Positions 9,436 through 20,137 are shown, counted from the stretch's first letter. The stretch is DNA of 22,848 nt from Physcia stellaris (GCA_018902385.1 JABSSW010000117.1:1-22848), one strand, 5' to 3'. Numbers and translations are program-made. The notes: generated from the letters alone by a model not told the origin.

Positions 9436-11687
9436 TTTGTGGATGGTCTGATGATATAAGAGTTTCCTTAAAAAGTCTTGAGTAGTGTTCGACTGTTGGC
9501 TGCCCTTCGCAGGTCTCGTCCTGGATCCACAGTTGGGACCGTGAAGGACTTATACTCTTGTTCTGCCGTGATTGTTGTGCCGATATTACTGATAAGTCCC
9601 AATTGAGCGTTCTACAGCACCCTCAAAGCGGTGTCGGATAAGTTGATTAGTAAGGAGATGACTGAAATTTTGCCCATTTCCACCTTCTCACAGAGTGAGT
9701 CTTCGGTGGATCCCTGATAATAATTCTGCAGCGATGAGTCGGTCAGATCAACTCCGAAAGCTCGTAGTCAGGCTCCTGATCCTGCAGCGAGTGAGCTGCA
9801 GGTTGACGTGAGCCGAGATGCTTCATGAAGACAAAGCATCCCAGCAATAGTGATACGTGTGGGCCTCATGCATTGTACAAGCGGAATGTCTAAGGTCAAC
9901 CCGGGTGGCAGATTGTCTTCCTACCCACACACAGAGGTTCATCACGGATCGAGGCGGTCAGCAGTTCCTTTGGTAAATGCGGGTCTCATCTCGATGTATG
10001 ACTGTATTGCCCAACTCTGAGAAGCTTCGAGACCTTGCTCGCGTTTAAAGTTGGCATAGAGAGACGACTGATCGCTTTGTGGCAAGCCCTGCTTGATCGT
10101 GGTTTGCGTATTACACCTCGTGCCATCCCGAAAGCAATATTCGATGCTCCCATTTTGCAACCACTTCTTCTGCATCGTGCGAGAGATGCATGATAGCTTT
10201 TGGAAGAATCATTGGGTACGATTTTTATGCTGACGTGACAAATATATCTTCAAGAAAGCCAGATTGGAGCATCAGGGTGGCCTACCGATCCAAAGAGATG
10301 TACGGCACAATTCATCTCCACTGAGCTGCGTCCAAGCGGTGTCAAATTCCGCCTTGTACTTGACGATGTTGTAATATCTTGCGTGCTTGACTAAGCGAGT
10401 GGTATTTCATGGATTATTTCAAGATCCTTGGATGAAACCGAAGAGATGCTTATCAGGGTACCGTGTCGTAATCTCCCAATCTTAGCTATGATGCCAGCCC
10501 CGACAGGGTAGTAAGTATATCTGCCGGTGAGCGTAGGATTAGTAAAGAGGGAAATCATGGGTGTCCCGTGGAATGATCCGTCAGAGTGAGTGGCGAACTC
10601 GACGAGTCCTCCTAGATCGCCACTGACTATTATAATGCCGAAAAAGCGGCGATCGAATCAAGGAAAGAAAGTGGATGGTGTAGTGGCGCAGGGCAATATC
10701 AGAGATCTGTGAGCGCACACAATTTCACGGTTGCAGAGCCATGCTCTGATTGGCCCGCACGGTCTATGATTCAATCCTACATAGTGATGAGTCCATAAGA
10801 AAATTGGACGACATAAGCTATTAATAGTAGACGTACAAAGTTGGGGGAAAGAGAAGGAATATCGGCAGATGCCTGCTCTGCACGTACCTGGATTTTGGTG
10901 CAGTTCCCTTCCGTCCCGTCATCTGCTGCATGAGTACTTTTGTGTAACGGCCGGGAACTAGTAGTAGATAGTATCTTATATCAAGACGCGGTGAAGAAAT
11001 GTTAAAGTGGTTTGCTGAGCGACACTGCTAGCGTGAGCTGTTTCGTTGATAGTGGCCCGTCTAGATTTAAGGTTAGTATTTCTCAAGCAATTGCTTGATG
11101 TGGGCATTTTATGCGGCTTACGCATCTTGATTTGTGGGATGGCACGATCTCAAATGGACCATGCGGAATATCCGCTGCTATGTAAGCAAAGTGAGATTTA
11201 AGTAGATTTAAGACTACCGAGGGAACTTGATCGCTAATCCGGTCTTCTCTTACATGCCATGTATCGACCTTGGTAATCGGCTCTTGAATTCAGGAGTACG
11301 CAGGTGGCGAGAGCCGAGTCACGCCCCTTGTTCAACGACGGCTGTTGTCTCGGTCCAAAGACTTCGGAGTAAAGCGGGAATCTGACAAGGGAGCCCGGGT
11401 GGCCCATGGCATTCAGTATTCTGACACGAGGAAAGCCGCCACGCACAAGTGATCCGGGTAGAACTAAAACCTCGTTGCGTCTCCTACTTATCTGAAACGT
11501 CATACTCTCTATGCTCCCTTCGTCCTTGAATATGTAATCACATATCCCTTCCTCTCTTACCAGCCATTTCTGTAAACGTTTACTCTATCAGCAACCTTTT
11601 CTTTGCAAAGTCATTGTAACACGTTTGTCCACTCGCGCGTCGGACAGAAATAAAGACAATAGCTCCAACGGCAATCTTAAGGGCGTT
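9436..11687. other. long stretch without a convincing gene, upstream of the sugar transporter
   Basis: About 2.25 kb. Two minus-strand ATG-started frames are the longest here: 9942-10175 (77 codons, FRDGTRCNTQTTIKQGLPQS) and 11234-11503 (89 codons, containing two PGSLVR motifs). Neither is recognised, and both may be chance or decayed fragments. No transposase, reverse transcriptase or tRNA was seen. The final few hundred bases should include the promoter and 5' leader of the transporter at 11688. Confidence 0.45.
9781..9802. repeat. perfect 8-bp inverted repeat with a 6-nt loop
   Basis: CCTGCAGC and GCTGCAGG flank GAGTGA, giving a GC-rich hairpin or a composite PstI-like palindrome. It lies about 350 bp upstream of the start of the minus-strand phosphotransferase gene. 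It could be a protein-binding dyad, but chance is possible. Confidence 0.5.
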
Positions 11688-13370
11688 ATGGCAGCAGGAG
11701 ACGTCCCTTACCTTACGCGGAGCGCTGCTCTCACGGGCTTGATAGCTTCGATTGGCGGTCTCATTTTTGGGTACGATACAGGTCAGAGCCAATGTAGCCC
11801 AGATTTGACAGCAGGCTGACGAAAGAATGAAGGCCAGATTTCTGGTTTTCTGAAGATGAACGAATTCAAGCACCATTTCGGACAGCTAGATCCCCAGATG
11901 GGCAACTATTATTTCAGCAACGTCAGATCCGGGCTTATTGTAGGCATGGTGAGATCATATTTCTACATTAATATACCAAAAGTTCACAGAAGTAGCTCAA
12001 CATCGGGAACCTTTGCGGCGCTATACTGGCTGCAACGCTTGGAGATCTGATTGGCAGAAAGCCATCGATTTCGGTGTCGTGTATCGTCTACACTGTGGGG
12101 ACTATTATCCAGATCTCTTCGAATGCCAAGTGGTATCAATTGGTCCTCGGAAGATGGGCTGGCGGCATAGGTGTTGGAGCGATGTCTGTTCTGGTGCCTA
12201 TGTATGTCAGCGAGACAGCTCCGACCCATAATCGTGGTGTACTTGTTTCGTAAGTTTCCACTTTATAGAACTGCGGCCATGCAATAGCTGAGCTAATGCC
12301 CCAATAGCGGCTACCAAGTTTTCGTCACTCTGGGCATCTTCCTAGCCTACCTGATCAATTATACTACTCAGTCTTTCAGATCAACCGCAGCTTGGAGGAT
12401 AACCATGGGCCTAGACTTCTTGTGGGCTTTGCTGCTAGGCTGCGGCGTAACCCTTTTGCCTGAGAGTCCAAAGTATGTTTACCGCAACGGGAAAACTGAG
12501 GAGGCCAGATCAGCGATGGCAAACTTACTTGGAGTACCCAAGGATCACCCTGTTCTGGTCAAGGAGCTTAGCGGAATGCAGGAGAAACTCGAAGCTGAGC
12601 AAGCGGATGGTGATCAAGCTTGGTGGAAATCTTTTCTCGGTCCTCGAATGGCGAACCGGACGCTTCTTGGCGTCGCAATCCTGTCTTTTCAGCAACTGAC
12701 AGGTGCCAACTTTTTCTTCTACTACGGGACAACAATTTTTACCGCCACTGGTATATCGGACAGTTTCATCACGTCTATTATCCTTGGAAGTGTCAACGTC
12801 GCTTGCACGATCCCCGGTCTCTACGCGGTCCAACGATTCAGTCACCGCAAATGCCTGATCTTCGGCGGTCTTTGGATGAGCGCCTGGTTCGTTGTATTCG
12901 CCAGCGTTGGCCATTTTGCCCTTGATCGTAATGATCCAACGAATAGCCCCAAGGCTGGTGCTGTCATGGTCGTCTCGGCCTGCCTGTTCATTGCAGCTTT
13001 CGCAAGCACATGGGGTCCAATATCTTGGGGCGAGTCGGCGGCTTTGTACCCTGCGAAGTACCGGGCCAGATGCATGGCTGTCGGAACAGGATCACTGTGG
13101 ATCTGGAACTTCCTGATCGCATTCCTCACACCCTTTGCGACCGCTTCTATAGACTTTTGCTATGGATATATATTCGCCGCATTTTGTGCTATTATGGCAG
13201 TGGTTGTTTATTTTTATTTGATTGAGAGCCAGGGACGGACACTGGAGGAACTGGACACGATGTACTTGACCAAAGTCAAGCCATGGGAGAGTGAGAGGTG
13301 GGGGAGTAAGGATAAGGAGGAACAGTCTTCGTTGGATATTCAGATGGAGATTCAGGCGAGGGAGCATTGA
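11688..13370 (+). CDS. MFS sugar transporter (hexose transporter family), intact, four exons
   Basis: A 12-TM plasma-membrane sugar porter of the major facilitator superfamily. The first ATG in frame is 11688. Exons are 11688-11781, 11833-11948, 11996-12249 and 12308-13370; the introns of 51, 47 and 58 bp all have GT..AG ends, and the phases join cleanly to 508 residues. Family motifs in order: GGLIFGYDTGQISGF in TM1, GDLIGRKPS in the loop 2/3 region, GRWAGGIGVGAMSVLVPMYV then SETAPTHNRG, PESPKYVYRNGK at the end of TM6, QQLTGANFFFYYGTTIF in TM7, WGPISWGESAALYPAKYRAR in TM10 and ESQGRTLEELD at the end of TM12 (usually ETKGRTLEE). The PESPK, QQLTG and GRTLEE motifs point to hexose or related monosaccharide transport, but the substrate cannot be fixed by eye. 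There is no indel anywhere, unlike several neighbours. Confidence 0.93.
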
Positions 13371-13516
13371 TCTGGCTGTTTCCTTTGTGTATACGGAGGC
13401 GGGGCGGGATGGTGCATTTCAATTGCTACGATTACTGATTGACAGAGATCTACTCGCCATGTATTCGGATGATCATCTAGGAAAGCGTTATGCCCGCGTA
13501 GGTAGAGATAAGCCTT

Positions 13517-13565
13517 CGGGAGGCCTCCCGTCGTTCCTTCTACTAGCTCCGGCCGGCTAGCTCCG
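13517..13565. repeat. GC-rich palindrome cluster
   Basis: CGGGAGGCCTCCCG at 13517-13530 is a perfect 14-bp palindrome. Just downstream, CTAGCTCCGG and CCGGCTAG form an imperfect dyad around GGCCGG, and CTAGCTCCG is directly repeated at 13543-13551 and 13557-13565. This may be the end of a decayed element or a 3' UTR structure. Confidence 0.55.
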
Positions 13566-13586
13566 TAGGACGGTAACCCTTAGAAC

Positions 13587-13613
13587 TATCTCCCTTATCT
13601 CCCTTATCTCCCT
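13587..13613 (+). repeat. three exact tandem copies of a 9-bp unit (TATCTCCCT)
   Basis: TATCTCCCT occurs three times in a row without change. It lies next to the palindrome cluster. It is a pyrimidine-rich minisatellite seed with no known function. Confidence 0.8.
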
Positions 13614-14494
13614 TCGAGCCCTTACAGAGTAACAGCATATCAGCAGGCTCTCAGATAGGAGGACACAATGTAATCATTCACCGATATTGTAATCCTCACC
13701 TCTGTCCCCGTCACACTTGCCACCTCTAGAAGCCTCGACATTTGTCAACCCTTAGTCAATCGCTCAAACAATCCGCTGACTGTGCCCTGCATGTACTCGT
13801 ACAGCAGGATGAGCGCTCTCACGAGGGACCCACCCGTCACTGAGTGAGATTGATAAAAGCATGTAGATTTGTCCGCCACCGACCTACACCGCATTTATCG
13901 GTAAGCTAGATACCGGGAAAGAAGCAAGGTGGGCCTCAGAAAGGAAAAGTGCTGTCGAGTGCTGGAGTCAGCATCGTGTTTGGTACTATGAGATCATTCT
14001 GAAACCTTCTGGCCTACAAAAGCTTGATACCAATTGCGTCTTACGCTGGAATCAAATCATCTAGGAAGAATATTCTCCGATACGTATTCAATCACAAGAA
14101 GTGTCGAGGACTGGACGACATTTGCGTGTGTACAGACATATTCGACTTGTACTCTAAGAGTATGGCTTGTTGCGACTGAATAGTAGGGGACTAGGATTGT
14201 CCCAAGTCCTGTATCGTCGGTTGGCGTCTTCACAGCTTGAGCAAGCAATACCGTGGAATCATTCATATAGATTTGCTTGCGAGAATTCTGGGACATTCTT
14301 CTATACCCCCACTATCAAATACCAGGCCAATATCACTGGTATACGTTTCGTCTGAGTCCTGCCCCGACATTGCCTTGTTCATGGAAAGACCATTACAGAG
14401 GATATTCGCCAATGAAACCCTGCGATTCCGGCCAGCACTGCATGATGGAGATCAAGAAAGCACCACGTATGAGAATACCGCTTCGATCTTTACC

Positions 14495-16219
14495 ATGCTG
14501 ACATATCTCCAGCACCATATCGTACGTCAGATAACACGTCGTTTGCCCGCATCTCCGCTACAGATCGCTGGCCTATCATTTTGGTGGGCTTCCTAACGAC
14601 TACGAGACGTCCTGCCTCTCTAACGAACTGTGACTCAAGACAGGTGCTATCGACGATCTCCACCGAACCGTCGTAGCGTGCGACGGCGATGAGCAGCGAA
14701 AAGAGGGCAAGACCATCCTGGAAGAATTGACGACGCTGAAGTACGAAGTGCAGCACAACCGTCACATGACGTTAGCATTCTGTCTTCTGAGACTTGGAGG
14801 AACTTGCTTACATTCGTAGGTTTCTGGTTGACGATGGGCAGCCCGATATCGAAGGGTACACCAAGGAGCTGGAAGCTTTGGGGCATCCCAAGTGGCTTGA
14901 CGTTCCCTGGCTCTATGCAGAGTGTTATCTCTATCGGTACGATTTGAAGTCAATGATCTCGTTTTACACTGACATTGGCATTATAGACGCATGAGCACAT
15001 TCTTTACGCCCTCGCAATATTGGAAGAGCTATGATGTCTTTGCACGGCAGAAGATGTCCACATTCAAATCGTCGAGACCTGCGATCCTAGAGCTAGCCAC
15101 CAAGTATAAAGAATTAATTGCAGAACTAAGTGATGACCAGCCTATCACAAAATCACCACCGGATCTAGAAAACGCCGAGAAAGTGCTGTTCACCGAGATG
15201 ATGGAAATCTGCCTTTGGGAAATGCCACTGATTTATCGCTGCTCACTTCGCTGACGTACGAGGATCTACAAAAGCTTCAAGGTTCAGAGGCGAGAAAGCA
15301 GTCGGAGAAGAACATCTTAGTCAACGATCTACCAGCCGTTTACAAAGTACTGAAGGACGCACAAAAGAACGGAAAGCAGGATCGACGAGTTGACATTGTT
15401 CTAGACAATGCTGGGTTTGAGCTGTTTGTCGACCTTATTCTGGCGGGCTACCTGCTATCCGCCGACTTAGCAACTCAGGTGGTGCTTCACCCCAAATCCA
15501 TTCCTTGGTTCGTTTCAGATGTCATCCCAGCCGATTTCGCTGAACTTCTCAACACACTCGCAAACCCACACGCTTTTGACTCTACTCCTTATGATGATAG
15601 CGAGCACTCTGCGACATCATCACCGTTATCAGAGGCCGAAAACGCCGCGCTGTCGTTCCTGTTCCCGCATTGGAGTGGTCTTCATCAAGAAGGGCGGTTG
15701 ACAATTCGCCCTAATCGCTTTTGGACCCACGGGGGTAGCTACTGGGTACGTCCTAAACTTCTCTTTCGTAAAACTCCCACCGTTCCACTCATTACAAAAA
15801 TCCGTTCCACATCTATCACGCACAAAGCTTCATCTCAACAGCTCCACATCTCCCAACATCCAAACCGCTAATTCTCCACGCATGTCCAGCGTCTCCCAAC
15901 CAGCGCCCCCACGCTCTACACCGACCTCCAAGCCAGCGAACTGGTCATCTTCAAAGGCGACCTGAACTACCGCAAACTGACCGGCGACGCCATGTGGGAT
16001 CCAACCACCCCTTTCCAGACCGCCATCGGGCCTTTGGCATCCAATCTCCGGACTCTGGCGCTGCGAACCTGCAAGGCGGATGTAGTTGTTGGGCTGCCGC
16101 AGGGCGTCGATGAGAGGCTGAGGGGTGAGTATGGGGGTGATCCGCAGTGCAGGAAATGGGCGTGGAGCGGGACGTGGGCTGTTGTGCAGTTTTGCGATGG
16201 CAAGGATGGGGGGAGATAG
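14495..16219 (+). CDS. DUF89/ARMT1-like damage-control phosphatase, five exons, two small indels
   Basis: This belongs to the DUF89 family of metal-dependent proteins, described as damage-control sugar-phosphate phosphatases and, for human ARMT1, as a protein-glutamate methyltransferase (yeast relative YMR027W). Exons are 14495-14583, 14640-14770, 14820-14936, 14987-15745 and 15890-16219, and all four introns (56, 49, 50 and 144 bp) are GT..AG. Family blocks: DRWPIIL joined to [63 protein letters not shown], metal-site [45 protein letters not shown] (second metal Asp) and [13 protein letters not shown]. The likely start is an ATG at 14495 that lost one G (ATG.GCT.GAC expected), leaving the [12 protein letters not shown] frame shifted. 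A second lost G near 15217 separates MEICLWG from [16 protein letters not shown]. The protein would be about 475 residues, normal for the family. Confidence 0.88.
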
Positions 16220-17847
16220 TGGGCGACCGTGAAGGCTACTAGGTACGCATGAGTTGATAATATAGACGAATCGAATCCAAGAGCGGTAGAAATGCATATC
16301 TATACACACAAGGTTTTGGTGCCTATTATGCCCTGACGGTGCGGAAGTTGCAAATTCAAACCAACTCTCGGCTTTCCTTTCCATATTCATGGCTCCATTT
16401 CGGACGATGGCATCAATTCCTGAAGTACTGACAGAGTAGACTGGGATTTTTAACGATACTGATCATCTCTTAATGCTAAAGATGAAGAAACACCTGACCT
16501 GTCACGGCTGGATCAGTCAACACGCCAATCTGTTGTATCTGACTTGTTCGGCAGCTGACCCTGAATTTTATCAAGAGATGTTCCACTCTCTCGCATGACG
16601 CCCAGGTACTCGGATGATATCCTCAGAATCTGAACGGTCTTTCTTTCTTCCTTTTTCTTTCCCATTCCATGTTATCGACTGTAGAGAAAACTCCCTTTTG
16701 GATAAATCCGATGACGAGAAACATCATTCCTTGAGAGGAGGGAACGTGGAGATGGTTCTCCTCGTGATCAATTCAAGCATGACTTATTGGATCTGGGGTC
16801 ATGAGCTGCTTGGCATATAACACTGAATCAGTGTAGTAGTAGCTGCATGCAAGAATTCTTGTCGATATTGGATATCATACAACACACCACCTGAAGTTTG
16901 CGAGATCTCTAGCAAGCAAACCACCGAACTGGTGGAACACGTGCCTATCTTGTCTTTGTCTCAAAGTAGGAAAGAAAGAATGAATCGATGTCCCCAGCCT
17001 TCACCTTAAAAATATACAAAGCGCAGCAAACAAGATCCCGCAGACAAACAAACACCCAGAAACAAGCGTAAGATAATAATCCAGTGTTTCATCTTTTTGT
17101 GCCTTATCCTTGATCTAGATTACACTTTCGAGTTAATACCAGAACCTTAGAGAAAAAGGGGTTGTGACTAAGCCACGGGCGTGTTGATTCTCTTTACCCT
17201 CTTTTTTTCATAGGGGTAAGTAGGGGGGAGATTGGGGGGTGCTTTAGCACCGAGGAAGCTGCTTATACGGTTGGGTAGTGTCTGTTGGCGTATCTTGTGC
17301 GGGTGTGGAGGGGTGGTTGGGGTTCGTATGCTATGCTATGTTATGCTATGCCATGCTATGTTATGCTATGCAAGGTAAAGGATTCTGTCGTAAGGGGCAA
17401 GAGGACTTTGACGAGGGTAAATTAGCTGTGCGTAGGAAAGGGAAGAATCGAGGGGTACTGGTAACTGTATCTGGAAAAGGGGGAGTCCTTTTCTTTCTTC
17501 TCTCGTTGTTTTTGGAGAGCTTTTTCCAAGAATGAGTTGGAGGGAGAGAGGGAGACCGGTTTACCAGCAAGCAAAGGGTCATTGGAGAGGCGTTGATGTA
17601 TTGCTATCTGATGATAATCGTTGTACGCATCATGCTAATTTTCCCTTGATGCTATCCTCCCCTACTCAGCACATGGCAGTAATCATCGTCGTGGCGTAAA
17701 CTCACCTCCATTCCCAAATTTTATCCGGTTTCCGTATTGTGTGTTTTTGCCAGATTCGGCTACCCGTTCTACATGCACGCTCTATGGAACACCAAAAGTC
17801 TCAAGTCAGACCCAATGCCGTCAACCTCGATAATTGCCAATCAGGCT
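16220..17847. other. long non-coding stretch with AT-rich and purine-rich tracts
   Basis: About 1.6 kb between the DUF89 gene and the TBP-like gene. Short frames (16614-16820, 17361-17582) have no recognisable domain. It contains the pentanucleotide repeat at 17327-17371 and several purine or pyrimidine tracts (for example around 17200-17240 and 17460-17560). It would hold the 3' UTRs of both flanking genes. Confidence 0.5.
17327..17371 (+). repeat. pentanucleotide microsatellite, nine units of TATGC
   Basis: Nine consecutive 5-mers: six exact TATGC, two TATGT (units 3 and 7) and one CATGC (unit 6). The interruptions suggest an older, stabilised array. On + it would read as repeated CYAML, but no ATG-started gene of interest contains it. 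Confidence 0.9.
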
Positions 17848-17947
17848 TCATAATTCGTCCGGGAGACCCATTGATTTGTGGTACACATTGGTGTCATCTA
17901 AGACGGAGATCATTTGGTTTTGGGCTCTTGTTTAGCTTCCAGCGTGG

Positions 17948-18637
17948 CTACTTACTAGTGTTTTCCACAGATTTCTGTGGCGGAGTGAATGGATACTGCC
18001 GCACGACAGGCAAGATCTTTTCAAACGCCTGATAAATCGTCTCCCTCGTCTTCGCCCCCGTGATTACGATCTTACCCCCATAGAAAATCAGCAGCACGGC
18101 TTTGGGATCGTACATATGATAAACGAGTCCCGGAAACCGCTCAGGTTCATGGCTGGCAAATTGCCTGTGATCCCTGGCAAGGTCGTCTATTTTTATCCCT
18201 TCATTTGCAGCACCCAAGGAGCCCGAGCCGACGATATTCTGGATCTTGAATTCCTTGAACGAAACACAATAGCCCTGCTTCTGCACGATCCGAGCATTTT
18301 TCCGCGCCGCGAGCCGGGCGTCGTCTTCGGATTTGGCGCCGGTGATTACCATCTTTCCACTTGCGAAGATCAGGGCGGTGGTTCTAGGCTCGCGGATGCG
18401 GACGACGACGGCGGAGAAGCGTTTCGGTGCGTACTCGGCGTTCCGGATGTGCTGGGCGAGATGAGTGAGATCGAGGTGGCAGCTGAGATCGCAACTGGCG
18501 ACAACGTTTTGGATCTGGGGGAGATTGCCATTGATAGGGATGTTGCGATCTGCGTGTGTTGTTGTAGGAGACGTAGTCGCAGGAGATGCTGTATTTGTTT
18601 GGGAAAATGTGCTCGTGTTGTTAATGTGAGATGCCAT
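17948..18637 (-). CDS. divergent TATA-binding protein (TBP-like), single uninterrupted exon
   Basis: TBP is the saddle-shaped DNA-bending subunit of TFIID. The ATG at 18637 gives 229 residues: a Ser/Thr/Asn-rich N-terminus (1-38), then two TBP repeats (about 39-127 and 128-215). Conserved: QNVV (N44) and QNIV (N134), RNAEYAPKRF (F74), REPRTTALIFASGKM (F91), GAKSEDD, FPGLVY (F168), VLLIF (F185), TGAKTRETIYQAFE. So all four intercalating phenylalanines and both minor-groove asparagines are kept. By alignment to yeast TBP, Y139 (TFIIA side) is N114, L189 (TFIIB side) is R167 and Y185 is H163. The start of repeat 2 (SGSLGAANEGIKIDDLA) is three residues longer and unlike any TBP I know. Canonical fungal TBP cores are nearly invariant, so this is likely a paralogue. 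A GTAAGT donor overlaps the stop region, so a short C-terminal exon ending at 17848 is possible. No indel is seen. Confidence 0.85.
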   Translation of the reverse strand: MASHINNTSTFSQTNTASPATTSPTTTHADRNIPINGNLPQIQNVVASCDLSCHLDLTHLAQHIRNAEYAPKRFSAVVVRIREPRTTALIFASGKMVITGAKSEDDARLAARKNARIVQKQGYCVSFKEFKIQNIVGSGSLGAANEGIKIDDLARDHRQFASHEPERFPGLVYHMYDPKAVLLIFYGGKIVITGAKTRETIYQAFEKILPVVRQYPFTPPQKSVENTSK

Positions 18638-20137
18638 GCCAATTTGTTACAATTTTGGTGCGCTCACAGAGCAGGTTGCAAAGCCCGGTAAGAAAGGTCG
18701 AGTCGAGCCTGCCGATTTGGAAGCTGTCTAATTCACGTCGTCAAGGTGTAGTGAAATCAACCCAACCGATAAACTCCAAACGCCGCTGTTCCCAGGTTCT
18801 AATCGCAAAATGCTGAGAGTTGGTCTTTTAAGTAGAGCAAAAGAAGATTGGAGATGCATAAAAGGGGTCTAAGAAAAGGAGAGAATGGCCAGGCGACAAT
18901 GTCATACATGGCTTGGCACTTAACACAAAGAGCTGCAGGAATGAGATAATGAGTCTGGTGAATCAGACATTCACTGTGACTGTGGAAACTGATTCTGGCA
19001 AGACAGCTCAATCCGTGATGCTTCAACGACGTATCTCGAATGTAGAGATCCTCCCAAATGTGTCAGTAGAGAAGCTGAGTATGTCCCTTGTCAAATCTTG
19101 CAGGATGATCTCTCGAGCTACTATCCATGCACGCGTACGAGGGCAAATACCGGCGAGAAAGTCAATCATCAGTGAGTTTGTGGTGCTATCTTACCTCTCA
19201 TACATCGTCACTAGTATATCAAAACGCGTACCCGTTCTTGACACAAAGTATATGAATATGACATAAGAGAGCCGTCATCTTCTGATCTCGTCTCAAATCG
19301 GGTGATCGCAGGTCCGTCAGGGCTAAATTGAAAATTAGCACCACCAAGTAGCAGGCCATGGGATAAGGAGATCATGAGGGCATCGTGTGCTGGAAAAACG
19401 GATATGGGAGCTTCACAAGGTACAATAATTTCGAGTAACAATGCTATTTCACCGAAGCTGATAGATGTTTCCGTCCAAAAATGTGTCTCACTTTTTCTTG
19501 TCATATTGGCGCAGACCTTTTTGGGTACGCTTGTCCTCTTGGAATAAGGCCACCCAAGCTGTCATCAAGTATCGAACTTTGCACTGGGCATGTGGAAAGC
19601 GAAGGTCTACCTATGGTCCGGGAAATTAGGATTCGGTTGGTTCTCTAGATGTTTGTGGTGGAGTTGGGCGTTTCCTTCTAGAAACGTGGAGTCTCAGCCT
19701 GAACTCGTCTCCACTTCGTTGGGACCCTGGATTCATGCACGACATTAGAATAAATGTGGCGCAGAACTATGGCTGTGCGCAAAGGTTTGTGTAATCTGGC
19801 TCACTCATCGTTGACTGCAGTGTTTGCACCATTATATTGGGATAAACTTTGCCAAAGGCAAATAAGCATGTGAGGCTTTTCCAGAACTGACGCAGAAGAT
19901 CTTTCAACATCACTTTCGGCGGCCTCTGTCGCTTGAAATGAAAATGCCGACTTGCACCACCAGCACAGCCCCGCTCCAAGGCGCCTTCTCAAAATCCTTC
20001 CTCTGCCTATCACAGATCATTCCTTCACTATATATCACCGTGCCACCACTTCAGTCTCCTCGACCTGGCCTCTACATCGATCCGTTGAAGAAGTTTTCTG
20101 CGACCGAGCACTGAAGTCTATCATTCCAGATCCAGAC
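18638..20137. other. intergenic region between the divergent TBP-like and annexin genes
   Basis: About 1.5 kb that must hold both promoters. Two ATG-started frames partly overlap antisense: 18949-19266 (+, 105 codons, LVNQTFTVTVETDSGKTAQS) and 19211-19504 (-, 97 codons, FWTETSISFGEIALLLEIIV). I recognise neither, and chance is likely at these lengths. No RNA gene was seen. Confidence 0.45.
20029..20035 (+). promoter_or_regulatory. possible TATA element of the annexin gene
   Basis: TATATAT lies about 100 bp upstream of the annexin ATG at 20138 and is preceded by a pyrimidine-rich stretch. The position suits a fungal TATA box with a short leader, but the transcription start is unknown. Confidence 0.35.

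Larger units (their letters stand above)
13371..14494. other. intergenic region, repeat-rich at its left end
   Basis: About 1.1 kb between the transporter stop and the next start. It has a cluster of palindromes and short tandem repeats at 13517-13613 (listed separately) and otherwise no gene-like signal. Open frames at 14057-14596 on both strands match nothing and overlap the start of the next gene out of frame. Confidence 0.5.

Noticed and set aside
9942-10175. 77-codon minus-strand ORF as a gene
   Set aside because: It has an ATG and a protein-like composition, but no recognised domain and no supporting introns or neighbours; kept only as a note in the gene-poor region.
15830-16390. 186-codon minus-strand frame opposite the last DUF89 exon
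   Set aside because: The plus strand carries clear DUF89 motifs ([12 protein letters not shown]) with a fitting intron, so the antisense frame is a GC-driven shadow.
17327-17371. CRISPR-like or coding repeat
   Set aside because: Units are 5 bp with no spacers, and the organism is eukaryotic; it is a microsatellite.
18780-18815. tRNA-like T-arm (GGTTCTAATCG)
   Set aside because: It resembles a B box but no matching A box, acceptor stem or cloverleaf is found upstream.
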